From: Alteromonadaceae bacterium 2753L.S.0a.02
GTDB taxonomy: Bacteria; Pseudomonadota; Gammaproteobacteria; Pseudomonadales; Cellvibrionaceae
Length of the DNA: 64,000 bases
Reading direction: 5' to 3'
Assembly: GCA_007827375.1 (NCBI GenBank)
Contig: VISH01000002.1
Span: 4,117,001-4,181,000 of the forward strand
Made by a program: the position numbers and the translations under genes. The first letter of the stretch is position 1, and every line of letters begins with the position of its first letter. Under the pieces are notes generated by a model. That model worked only from the letters and a program-made list of their open reading frames with translations. It did no database searches and was not told the DNA's origin. Shown piece by piece: positions 51,722 through 60,544 of the stretch.

Positions 51722-52767
51722 GTCAGGCGCTAAAACGTTTTAACACAACATTGGATATTGTTGATGGTGTGGTCGACCTCAGTCACGGCAGTGGCGGCCG
51801 TGCCAGTGCACAGCTCATCGCACAATGTTTTACGCAACACTTTGAAAATCCTATGTTAAGTGCGGGAAATGATTTCGCGACATTTACCACCACTGCAGGA
51901 CGCATGGTAATGGCTACCGACTGCCATGTTATTTCACCCTTATTTTTTCCCGGTGGCGATATCGGTTCTCTCGCAGTGCACGGCACTATTAATGATGTTT
52001 GTATGAGTGGTGCTACCCCGTGGTATCTGGCAGCGGGCTTTATTTTGGAAGAAGGATTTCCCTTGCGTGACCTCGACCAAATCGCTGCAAGTATGGCGCG
52101 AGCCGCACGTAAAGCGGGCGTTACCATTGTGACAGGCGACACCAAAGTAGTAGAAAAAGGTAAAGGCGATGGTGCATTTATCACAACAACGGGTGTCGGT
52201 TTGATTCCTCCTGGTATTCATATTTCAGGCGAACTGGCTCAACCGGGAGATGTGGTGATCGTAAGTGGTTCCATCGGTGATCATGGCGTGGCAATTATGT
52301 CGCAGCGGGAAAACCTGCAGTTTGAAACGCCTATCGTCAGCGACTCTGCTGCATTGCACGAAATGGTTGCGTCACTCTTACACAGTCGTGCAAGCATCCA
52401 CTGCTTACGCGACCCCACCCGCGGCGGATTGGCGACAACGCTCAACGAACTCGCACAGCAATCTCAGGTGGGTATCAAAATTCACGAGTCGCAGATTCCT
52501 GTAAAACCCGGTGTCGCTGCAGCTTGTGAACTGCTGGGTCTGGACCCACTTTACGTTGCCAATGAGGGAAAATTGGTTTGTATTTGCGCTGCTTCCGACG
52601 CGAAAAAAGTACTCGATGTTATCCGCGCTCACCCTCTGGGGCAAGAGGCCGAAATTATCGGAAGTGTGGTCGAAGATGCTCACTATTTCGTGCACATGGA
52701 AACCCAGTTTGGTGGCCAACGTATTGTCGATTGGCTCGCGGGAGAACAATTGCCGAGGATCTGTTAA
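51718..52767 (+). CDS. hypE: Carbamoyl dehydratase HypE
   Basis: 349 residues. HypE is an AIR-synthase/SelD-like fold enzyme that turns the carbamoyl group on its C-terminal Cys into thiocyanate, the CN source. The N-terminal LSHGSGGRASAQLI, the VTGDTKVVEKGKGDG loop and RDPTRGGLATTLNELA match the family, and the chain ends in PRIC with the catalytic Cys349. The stop shares one base with the hupR start. Confidence 0.97.
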   Translation: MSQALKRFNTTLDIVDGVVDLSHGSGGRASAQLIAQCFTQHFENPMLSAGNDFATFTTTAGRMVMATDCHVISPLFFPGGDIGSLAVHGTINDVCMSGATPWYLAAGFILEEGFPLRDLDQIAASMARAARKAGVTIVTGDTKVVEKGKGDGAFITTTGVGLIPPGIHISGELAQPGDVVIVSGSIGDHGVAIMSQRENLQFETPIVSDSAALHEMVASLLHSRASIHCLRDPTRGGLATTLNELAQQSQVGIKIHESQIPVKPGVAAACELLGLDPLYVANEGKLVCICAASDAKKVLDVIRAHPLGQEAEIIGSVVEDAHYFVHMETQFGGQRIVDWLAGEQLPRIC

Positions 52768-54245
52768 TGAACAATCTGCCCACTATACTCGTCGTGGATG
52801 ATGAAGTACGCGGTCTGGAAACCCTGCGGCGCACGCTTGAAGAGGATTTCGAAGTAAAAACCGCAGCAACTACCACGGAAGCCGAAAAAATATTGCAGGA
52901 CGAGTGGGTTCAAATAATTTTGTGCGATCAACGCATGCCAGAAACCACAGGTGTCGAATTTCTAACTCACGTTCGCGAACACTGGCCCGATGTGATTCGC
53001 ATGGTGATCTCCGGTTACACCGACTCGCAAGACATTATCAACGCCGTTAACGACGCCGGTATTTATCAATATATCACCAAACCCTGGCAACCGGAAAATC
53101 TAATTCTCACGTTAAAAAATGCCGCGCGCCTGTTTGACTTACAGCGACAAAATGAAGCTCTTTCCATCGAATTGAAAGCCAGCCCCTCGCAATTGAATCA
53201 AACAGTTGTAGATAACAAGCAAAAGATACGTAGCAATTTCCAATTTAATGATGGCATTGTGCGCACCGACAACAGCGTGATGAACGATGTTTGTGATCGT
53301 GTCCGTCAAGTTGCGCCTTACGACATATCGGTTTTATTAAGCGGTGAATCGGGCACAGGTAAAGAACTGGCCGCACGCGCCCTGCATTACAACAGTTTGC
53401 GGTGGGACAAACCCTTCGTTGTAGAGAACTGCGGCGCGCTACCCGATGAACTGCTCGAAAGTGAATTATTTGGTTACAAGCGCGGCGCCTTTACCGGTGC
53501 CGTTGAAGACCGTACGGGATTATTTGAGCGCGCCAACGGCGGCACCGTATTTCTTGACGAAATCGGCGAAGTATCTCCCACCTTTCAAGTCAAGTTATTA
53601 CGGGTTTTACAAGAAGGTGAAGTGCGCCCTCTGGGTTCGGGTAGAACGCGCAAGGTGGATGTTCGCGTAATCGCCGCTACCAATAAAAATCTCGAAGATG
53701 AAGTTTACGCCGGTCGTTTTCGCGAAGACCTTTATTATCGCATTGCAACAGTCACGATTTCGCTGCCACCGCTACGTGAACGCAAGTCGGACATTCCTCT
53801 ACTGGCAGAACAACTCCTGGCCAACGCAATAAAAAATCTTGGCAAACAGGTTTCCGGCTTCAGCAACGAAGCCCTAAATTGTATGTTGGAATATCATTGG
53901 CCAGGAAACGTTCGTGAATTGCAAAACGAAATAAGCCACATGCTTGTGACGGCTACAAGCGAACAATTGGGCGCAGATTTACTGAGCCCGAGAATTCTCA
54001 GAGGTAAACCCGATGCGGAACCCAGCTCGAACGATATTGCCGAACTCGCCGGGCCATTAAAAGATCGCGTCGAAGCCCTGGAAGCTCGCATATTGCGTGA
54101 AACATTGATTCGCTTGCGCTGGAATAAAAGCCGCGCAGCCAATGAGTTAGGGCTTTCCCGAGTTGGGCTTCGCAATAAACTGGAACGCTACGGATTGGAA
54201 CCTCAGAAAACATCTGCGCCAGGCGCACACTGGGTCGTCAGCTAA
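52767..54245 (+). CDS. hupR: Hydrogenase transcriptional activator, NtrC family
   Basis: 492 residues from the ATG at 52767; a longer frame back to 52578 lies inside hypE and is rejected. Receiver domain with ILVVDDE and Asp54 (LCDQRMPE), Lys in TKPW; AAA+ domain with Walker A GESGTGKE (193-200), the sigma-54 contact loop GAFTGA (240-245) and GGTVFLDEIGE; C-terminal Fis-type helix-turn-helix (RAANELGLSRVGLRNKLERYGL). HupR/HoxA activates hydrogenase genes in response to H2. In known systems the unphosphorylated form is active and HupT phosphorylation turns it off. GAFTGA fits with the two sigma-54 promoters found here. Confidence 0.95.
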   Translation: MNNLPTILVVDDEVRGLETLRRTLEEDFEVKTAATTTEAEKILQDEWVQIILCDQRMPETTGVEFLTHVREHWPDVIRMVISGYTDSQDIINAVNDAGIYQYITKPWQPENLILTLKNAARLFDLQRQNEALSIELKASPSQLNQTVVDNKQKIRSNFQFNDGIVRTDNSVMNDVCDRVRQVAPYDISVLLSGESGTGKELAARALHYNSLRWDKPFVVENCGALPDELLESELFGYKRGAFTGAVEDRTGLFERANGGTVFLDEIGEVSPTFQVKLLRVLQEGEVRPLGSGRTRKVDVRVIAATNKNLEDEVYAGRFREDLYYRIATVTISLPPLRERKSDIPLLAEQLLANAIKNLGKQVSGFSNEALNCMLEYHWPGNVRELQNEISHMLVTATSEQLGADLLSPRILRGKPDAEPSSNDIAELAGPLKDRVEALEARILRETLIRLRWNKSRAANELGLSRVGLRNKLERYGLEPQKTSAPGAHWVVS

Positions 54246-54254
54246 GGAAACACT

Positions 54255-55610
54255 ATGAACCATGTGCAGGTCACGCACAAACCTTCAAATACGTCTGAGC
54301 CCGATAGCCTGGATTCTTTGCAGTTGTCAGACTCCGCTGAGAGTATATGGGTTGATGTCATTCACAAAATGGAAAGTGTATATGCAGATTTAGTTCTTAA
54401 TCAAGAAGAGCTGGAACAAAAAAATGCAGCTCTTGAAGAAGCACAACAATTTATCAGCAGTGTTTTATCATCAATGACTGATGTATTAATTGCCTGTGAT
54501 AACGCCGGAGCAATTTTGAAAACCAATGCCGCCTTGGAACACCTTACCGGCTTTAGCGCAGCCAGTTTGCTAGGGCGGCCTCTATACAGTTTATTTGATG
54601 ATAAATCTCAAACCATCGTAAGGGATCTGGTAAATACCTCTCTGCTGGAATCCGTCACTGACTGCGAGCTCAATGTCCGTTGTGCCGACAAATCCATACG
54701 CCCACTTGCACTCAATTGTTCCTGCAGGTACGACGCCGATCAGAAACCCGTTGGCATTGTGCTAATTGGAAGGCCGGTGGGAGAACTGCGTCGCGCTTAT
54801 GAACAATTAAAACGTACCCAGCAGCAATTGGTGCACTCAGAGAAAATGGCATCGCTCGGTCGCCTGGTAGCTGGTGTCGCACACGAACTCAACAACCCCA
54901 TCAGTTTTGTGTTCGGAAATATGCATGCGCTGAAACGTTACAGCGACCGCATCAGTACTTATCTCACAGAAGTTCAAGAGCATTTAGACCCGGAAATATC
55001 AGCGAAGCTGCGGGACGAATTACATATCGATCGTATTCTTTCCGATATTGGTCCTCTGGTGGAGGGAACTCTCGAAGGAGCCGAACGCGTAAGCGATATT
55101 GTGCAGGATTTAAAACGTTATTCCGGCGGTCAACGGGAAGCGACTGAACTTATCGATCTCACCGCGCAAATAAATAAAGCCACAGACTGGGTTATGCGCG
55201 CGAGTCGGGTTAAGCCTGAAATTCATTATCACCTCCCAGATGCACTCAGCGTGGAAACCCGTAAAGGACAACTGCATCAAATACTCGTAAATCTCGTGCA
55301 AAACGCCATGGATGCTTTAGAAAAAACACCACACCCCGAATTATTTGTGGCCTGTGAAACCAGCAAAGATTCACTTACCATCGAAATTCGCGACACTGGT
55401 CCAGGCATTAAAGACTCGGACTTACCTCATATTTTTGAACCGTTTTTCACCAATAAACCCGTTGGTCAAGGTACTGGTCTGGGGCTCTATATCAGTTATG
55501 GACTCGCCCAGGATCTTGGCGGCAGTCTCTCGGCATATAACCATCACTCAGGTGGCGCCTGCTTTTCGTTGAGCATACCATTGCTCAGTAAAGACACACT
55601 CGAAACTTAA
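54255..55610 (+). CDS. hupT: H2-signalling histidine kinase
   Basis: 451 residues, soluble. An N-terminal coiled coil (about 35-66) leads to a PAS domain (about 67-175, SSMTDVLIACDNAGAILKTNAALEHLTGFSAASLLG), then the HisKA helix EKMASLGRLVAGVAHELNNP with His210, and HATPase_c with N box LVQNAMDAL, G1 DTGPGI and G2 GQGTGLGLYISYGLAQDLGG. HupT/HoxJ binds HupUV through its N-terminal part and transfers phosphate to HupR when H2 is absent. Located between hupR and hupUV. Confidence 0.95.
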   Translation: MNHVQVTHKPSNTSEPDSLDSLQLSDSAESIWVDVIHKMESVYADLVLNQEELEQKNAALEEAQQFISSVLSSMTDVLIACDNAGAILKTNAALEHLTGFSAASLLGRPLYSLFDDKSQTIVRDLVNTSLLESVTDCELNVRCADKSIRPLALNCSCRYDADQKPVGIVLIGRPVGELRRAYEQLKRTQQQLVHSEKMASLGRLVAGVAHELNNPISFVFGNMHALKRYSDRISTYLTEVQEHLDPEISAKLRDELHIDRILSDIGPLVEGTLEGAERVSDIVQDLKRYSGGQREATELIDLTAQINKATDWVMRASRVKPEIHYHLPDALSVETRKGQLHQILVNLVQNAMDALEKTPHPELFVACETSKDSLTIEIRDTGPGIKDSDLPHIFEPFFTNKPVGQGTGLGLYISYGLAQDLGGSLSAYNHHSGGACFSLSIPLLSKDTLET

Positions 55611-55627
55611 AGCCGTGAAAATGTCCC

Positions 55628-56635
55628 ATGAACCGTAAAAAAAATTTACTGTGGTTACAATCTGGTGGATGCGGTGGTTGTTCCATGTCGCTTCTGAATA
55701 GCGAACAACCCGGTTTAACGGTTTTTTTTGAAGCAGCGGGCATCGAGTTACTCTGGCACCCATCCCTAAGTGAATCCTGCAACGATGACTTAATCACACT
55801 TTTACACAACATTATCGACGATAAAATTTCACTGGATATTCTCTGCCTGGAAGGCGCAGTGATTCACGGCCCCAAGGGCACAGGTGCTTTTCATCATTTG
55901 AGTAATACACAACAGCCCATGCGTGATTGGCTAAAAAAACTTTCTCAAAAAGCGAAAAACATTATTGCTGTTGGCAGTTGCGCAGCTTTTGGCGGTATCA
56001 CGGCAGGCGGCGGCAATCCAACGGAAGCCAGTGGTTTACAATTCAGTGGTGAACAAGCCGGTGCGCTACTATCGGCCGATTACAAAAACGCTCAAGGCCT
56101 GCCAGTTATTAATATTGCCGGCTGTCCTACTCACCCCGGCTGGATAACCGACACCCTGTTTGCACTCGCGCGCAATGAATTATCTATGAGTGATCTCGAT
56201 ACCTTTAACCGACCGCGATTTTACAGCGATCAATTGGTACACCACGGTTGCCCGCGCAATGAATATTACGAATATAAAGCCAGCGCGGAAAAACCTTCTG
56301 ACCTCGGATGCATGATGGAACATTTGGGTTGCCGCGGTACCCAGGCACATGCCGACTGCAATACGAGGTTGTGGAATGGCTCAGGTTCTTGTTTACGCGG
56401 GGGCTACGCCTGTATTAATTGCACCGCACCGCAATTTGAGGAGCCCGGTTATACCTTCACGCTAACCCCAAAAGTTGCCGGTATACCCACGGGTTTACCC
56501 ACAGATATGCCTAAGGCTTGGTTTGTTGCACTTTCCGCGTTGGCTAAAGCTGCCACCCCACAGCGCTTAAAAAACAATGCCGTGGAAGATCATGTTCGCA
56601 CACCACCTGAAATAGACGCTCGGAAAAAGCCATGA
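55628..56635 (+). CDS. hupU: H2-sensing hydrogenase small subunit
   Basis: 335 residues. The LLWLQSGGCGGCSMSLL start with no signal peptide marks the regulatory HupU/HoxB class rather than an exported enzyme. Fe-S ligands: GGCGGC, GSCAAFGG, AGCPTHP, HHGCPRNEYY, GCMMEHLGC, CNTRLWNGSGSC, CINC. The standard Gly (CGGC, AAFGG) replaces the extra cysteines of HupS, as expected of a sensor whose O2 tolerance comes from a narrow gas channel. It pairs with HupV and signals to HupT. Overlaps hupV by four bases. Confidence 0.95.
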   Translation: MNRKKNLLWLQSGGCGGCSMSLLNSEQPGLTVFFEAAGIELLWHPSLSESCNDDLITLLHNIIDDKISLDILCLEGAVIHGPKGTGAFHHLSNTQQPMRDWLKKLSQKAKNIIAVGSCAAFGGITAGGGNPTEASGLQFSGEQAGALLSADYKNAQGLPVINIAGCPTHPGWITDTLFALARNELSMSDLDTFNRPRFYSDQLVHHGCPRNEYYEYKASAEKPSDLGCMMEHLGCRGTQAHADCNTRLWNGSGSCLRGGYACINCTAPQFEEPGYTFTLTPKVAGIPTGLPTDMPKAWFVALSALAKAATPQRLKNNAVEDHVRTPPEIDARKKP

Positions 56636-58110
56636 CCGAAAGAAACACAAAAGCAACGCGAAAAGTCGTGGGGCCTTTCAACCGGGTTGAAGGTGATCTC
56701 GAAGTACAGCTTGAGATTGAACATGGAACAGTCACAAAAGCCTGGGTGGTTTCTCCATTGTATCGCGGCTTTGAACAAATGTTACAAGGCAAACACCCGC
56801 TGGATGCCTTGGTTTATGTACCGCGAATTTGTGGAATTTGCTCGGTTGCGCAATCCGTGGCTGCGGCGCGGGCGTTAGCGGCACTCTCTGGTCAACCGAT
56901 GCCCTCTAATGGTCGTATTGCCAGCAACTTAATTCTCGCCTGTGAAAATCTTGCTGATCACCTCACGCATTTTTATCTATTTTTTATGCCTGACTTCGCA
57001 CGCGAAGCCTATAACAAACACGGTTTCTTCGAAAAGGCTGCCACCCGCTTCCGTGCGGTTTCAGGTAGCGCGACACAAGACATCCTCCCGGCCCGCGCCG
57101 AGCTTCTCCATATTACCGGTATACTCGCTGGCAAATGGCCACACAGCCTAGCGCTTCAGCCTGGCGGCACCACACGCGCCATAGATCTTTCAGAAAAAAA
57201 CCGTTTGCAAACCACGCTTTACAATTTCCGACGGTTTTTAGAAAAAAAACTCTTTGGCACCACGCTCGAAACGATTGCCAATTTTTCATCGCTGAGTGAA
57301 TTGCAAATTTGGCGTAGCCAATATCCGACGGAACACAGTGACCTCACCCATTTCCTAGAAATTTCTGATTCCCTATCATTGCATGAACATGGCAAAGCCT
57401 ACGACCGCTTTATGAGCTACGGCGTGTACGACTTGGAGAATGACCAATTACTTCAAGCTGGCTGCTATGATCGTGAGTTGGGTGCCACTGCATTGCAACT
57501 TCAAAATATTACAGAAGATCTGAGTTACAGCTGGATGGAATACTCACACACCGTAGCCAGTCATCCATTCCACGGCGAAACACGACCATCACAAAACAAT
57601 AAAAATGCTTACACATGGTGTAAATCACCGCGCAATGACGGAAAGCCCATGGAAGTCGGCGCAATTGCGCGGCAGCTCGTTCACGGCAATCCACTGATTC
57701 GGGATTTGGTGAAACAAAACGGCGCAAATGTGAGGAATCGAGTGATAGCTCGCTTGCAGGAACTCGCGATTATTACAATTGCCATGGAAAATTGGGCACG
57801 ACAACTGCGAACGGGAATGCCCTTTTGCGAGACTTGGAACATGCCCAACGAAGCGCAGGGCTATGGTATTACTGAAGCGGCGAGGGGTAGCCTCGGACAC
57901 TGGGTGAATATTCGTCGCGGTAAAATTCTAAATTATCAAATAATTGCTCCCACAACCTGGAATTTTTCACCACGTGACAGCCGGGGATTGCCTGGTCCAC
58001 TAGAGCTTGCATTGCAAGGCACACCACTAGAATCCAACGATTCGAATTCCTTGATCGTGCAACATATCGTAAGATCATTCGACCCCTGTATGGTTTGCAC
58101 CGTTCATTAG
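56632..58110 (+). CDS. hupV: H2-sensing hydrogenase large subunit
   Basis: 492 residues. Active-site cysteines in RICGICSVAQS (Cys67, Cys70) and DPCMVCTVH (Cys486, Cys489). The chain ends exactly at the His of the last motif, so it needs no proteolytic processing; this is diagnostic for HupV/HoxC sensors. With HupU it detects H2 and controls HupT. Confidence 0.96.
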   Translation: MTERNTKATRKVVGPFNRVEGDLEVQLEIEHGTVTKAWVVSPLYRGFEQMLQGKHPLDALVYVPRICGICSVAQSVAAARALAALSGQPMPSNGRIASNLILACENLADHLTHFYLFFMPDFAREAYNKHGFFEKAATRFRAVSGSATQDILPARAELLHITGILAGKWPHSLALQPGGTTRAIDLSEKNRLQTTLYNFRRFLEKKLFGTTLETIANFSSLSELQIWRSQYPTEHSDLTHFLEISDSLSLHEHGKAYDRFMSYGVYDLENDQLLQAGCYDRELGATALQLQNITEDLSYSWMEYSHTVASHPFHGETRPSQNNKNAYTWCKSPRNDGKPMEVGAIARQLVHGNPLIRDLVKQNGANVRNRVIARLQELAIITIAMENWARQLRTGMPFCETWNMPNEAQGYGITEAARGSLGHWVNIRRGKILNYQIIAPTTWNFSPRDSRGLPGPLELALQGTPLESNDSNSLIVQHIVRSFDPCMVCTVH

Positions 58111-58119
58111 GCGTGCATT

Positions 58120-60498
58120 ATGGGCACAGTAAACACCCCTTCAAACAAAATAATTCATTGTGAGCAAATAGCCATTTACGGCATCGTACAGGGCGTTGGC
58201 TTTCGCCCAACGGCTTATAAAATTGCCACTCAACTTCATATTTCAGGTTGGGTAAGCAACACCAGTGCAGGGGTCAGTTTATTAGTATGGGCTGAGCCCT
58301 GCGTTATTGACCAATTCCTCGCGCTACTTGCACAGCAATTACCACCGATGGCTCGCATTGATAACATCGAACGTACGCCAGTTATTTCTCCAGATAATAC
58401 ACCACAAAATTTTGAAATTTTGGAAAGCCAAAGTGGCGAAATAATAACTGGCGTTACCGCAGATAGCGCAACCTGCCCTGAGTGTTTGCGAGAAATTAAT
58501 TCACCAGATAATCGCCGCTTCGGTTATGCGTTTAGCAATTGTACCCAGTGTGGCCCACGATTTTCCATTGTCCGACATATTCCTTACGACCGAGCAAACA
58601 CTACCATGCTGGGTTTTGAGCTTTGCCGGGAGTGCAGCAGCGAATATAGCGACCCAACCAATCGCCGTTATCACGCTCAGCCCAACGCTTGTCCCAATTG
58701 TGGTCCCAAAATTTGGTTGGAGGATTGTGATGGCATCAAGATTTCAAGCGATAATTCAGAAAAGATTTTGCAACACGCCGCCGATTTTATTTTGCAGGGC
58801 AAAATCGTTGCGATTAAAGGAATCGGCGGATTTCACCTCGCTTGTGATGCGAAAAATGCTGCAGCAATAGCAACTCTTAGACAGCGCAAAATACGCTACC
58901 AGAAACCCTTTGCATTGATGGCAAACAGCGTTGCACAAATCTGCAATTACGCCCAGGTGAGCGAGGCAGAAGCTACACTGTTACAATCTCACCAGGCACC
59001 GGTTGTGATACTGCAAGCGCCATATAATAAGCTACCCAGTTCCCTCGCCCCTGAAACTCAAACTCTCGGATTTATGCTGCCGTATAGCCCATTGCATCAT
59101 TTGATAATGCAAAAAATACAGAGCCCGATTGTACTAACCTCTGCAAATTTAAGTGATACGCCACAGGTAACACAAGATCAAAGTGCGCGGGAAACCCTCC
59201 AGGGTATTGCAGATTACTATCTTTTACACAACCGGGAAATCGCCAACCGTGTCGACGATTCGGTTATTCGCCTGATTGCCGGTAAGCCGCGTTTCTATCG
59301 CAGAGCACGCGGTTATGCGCCCGAACCCTTAGTTTTACCTGCGGGATTTGAATGTAGCGATCAACTCCTTGCTATGGGTGCAGATTTAAAAAATACCTTC
59401 TGCCTTGTCAACAAAGGCCGCGCGATCGTTTCGCAACACATCGGCGATTTGGAAAATTTGGCAACCTTTAACGACTACCGCCACAACATCGCGCTTTATC
59501 AAAAATTATATGACGTTTCCTTTAATAGAGTTGTCATCGACAAACACCCCGGTTATCACTCCTCTAAAGTGGGCGAGCAGTTGGCTAGCGTACAAAATTC
59601 AACACTGCATCGTGTACAACATCATCACGCCCATATCGCCGCTTGCATGGTAGAACACGCGCTACCGCGAAATACAGAAGCTGTTTTGGGCGTTGCCCTG
59701 GATGGTTTGGGCTATGGTGACGATGGCAGTTTTTGGGGAGGCGAATTTTTAATGGCGGATTATCAACATACGAAACGCCTGGGGTATTTGAGCCCTATCG
59801 CCATGCTCGGAGGTGAGCGCGCAATGCACGAACCTTGGCGTAATACATTGGCGCATCTTTTTGCCAATAATCAATGGCAGGCTTTGTGCGAGAAGTACAG
59901 TGATAATGAATTACTACGTTGGTTGCAGCAAAAACCTATCGACACCCTACAGACAATGTCAAAGAGAAATATCAATAGCCCACTCACCACATCGACTGGA
60001 AGACTTTTTGACGCTGTAGCGGCTGCGTTAAATTATTGCAGAAGCCAACAAATCTACGAAGGCCAAGCCGCTACACAATTGGAAGCTGCCGCAATGCAGA
60101 CTTCGCATCATAAATCGCAAAACACAGACGAAATAAAACTCTGGGAAATAGTATCCACCCATGAGTACTTTGTATTAAGTTTCGCAAAATTTTGGCATTA
60201 TCTTTTTGAAGCGCAAAATAAAAGGATTTCCACAGCCGCTATCGCCTGGCAATTTCACGAAAGTTTAGCACGAGGCATTGCCACAATGGCAAAGCAGCTG
60301 TGCAAAACCCACCAGCTCAACACGATCGTATTAAGCGGTGGTGTTATTCAAAATAAACTATTGCTGGAAAGGCTGTTACGCCGGCTTGAAGACCGCGAGC
60401 TAAAAATTCTGGTGCCAGAAATATTTCCCGCAAACGATGGAGGTATTTCTCTGGGCCAAGCGGTAATCGCATTGGCCCAAAATCAGGGAACCGAATAA
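58120..60498 (+). CDS. hypF: Carbamoyltransferase HypF
   Basis: 792 residues. Domains in order: acylphosphatase (about 15-105, YGIVQGVGFRPTAYK), two zinc fingers with CPECL, CTQCGPRF, CRECSSEY and CPNCGP (about 115-190), a YrdC-like domain (about 205-385, IKGIGGFHLACDA, KRKxP-type RYQKPFALM) and a Kae1-like domain (about 400-790, VQHHHAHIAACMVEH, ALDGLGYGDDGSFWGGEFL, LSGGVIQNKLLLERL, NDGGISLGQ). It transfers a carbamoyl group from carbamoyl phosphate to HypE. Last gene of the hup-hyp operon. Confidence 0.97.
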   Translation: MGTVNTPSNKIIHCEQIAIYGIVQGVGFRPTAYKIATQLHISGWVSNTSAGVSLLVWAEPCVIDQFLALLAQQLPPMARIDNIERTPVISPDNTPQNFEILESQSGEIITGVTADSATCPECLREINSPDNRRFGYAFSNCTQCGPRFSIVRHIPYDRANTTMLGFELCRECSSEYSDPTNRRYHAQPNACPNCGPKIWLEDCDGIKISSDNSEKILQHAADFILQGKIVAIKGIGGFHLACDAKNAAAIATLRQRKIRYQKPFALMANSVAQICNYAQVSEAEATLLQSHQAPVVILQAPYNKLPSSLAPETQTLGFMLPYSPLHHLIMQKIQSPIVLTSANLSDTPQVTQDQSARETLQGIADYYLLHNREIANRVDDSVIRLIAGKPRFYRRARGYAPEPLVLPAGFECSDQLLAMGADLKNTFCLVNKGRAIVSQHIGDLENLATFNDYRHNIALYQKLYDVSFNRVVIDKHPGYHSSKVGEQLASVQNSTLHRVQHHHAHIAACMVEHALPRNTEAVLGVALDGLGYGDDGSFWGGEFLMADYQHTKRLGYLSPIAMLGGERAMHEPWRNTLAHLFANNQWQALCEKYSDNELLRWLQQKPIDTLQTMSKRNINSPLTTSTGRLFDAVAAALNYCRSQQIYEGQAATQLEAAAMQTSHHKSQNTDEIKLWEIVSTHEYFVLSFAKFWHYLFEAQNKRISTAAIAWQFHESLARGIATMAKQLCKTHQLNTIVLSGGVIQNKLLLERLLRRLEDRELKILVPEIFPANDGGISLGQAVIALAQNQGTE

Positions 60499-60522
60499 CC
60501 CGGCAAACATTCCTGCCGGGTT
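60497..60522. terminator. Stem-loop between convergent hypF and nifJ
   Basis: A 9-base-pair stem (AACCCGGCA at 60497-60505 with TGCCGGGTT at 60514-60522) around an 8-base loop, starting inside the hypF stop codon. There is no T-run on either side, so it may act as a weak bidirectional terminator or merely stabilise the 3' ends. Confidence 0.5.
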
Positions 60523-60544
60523 AACAAGATCCGTCTGTACTCAT

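Noticed and set aside
52578..52766. Longer hupR start inside hypE
   Set aside because: The extra residues are out-of-frame translation of hypE; the receiver domain begins right at the ATG at 52767, which overlaps the hypE stop as the other operon genes do.
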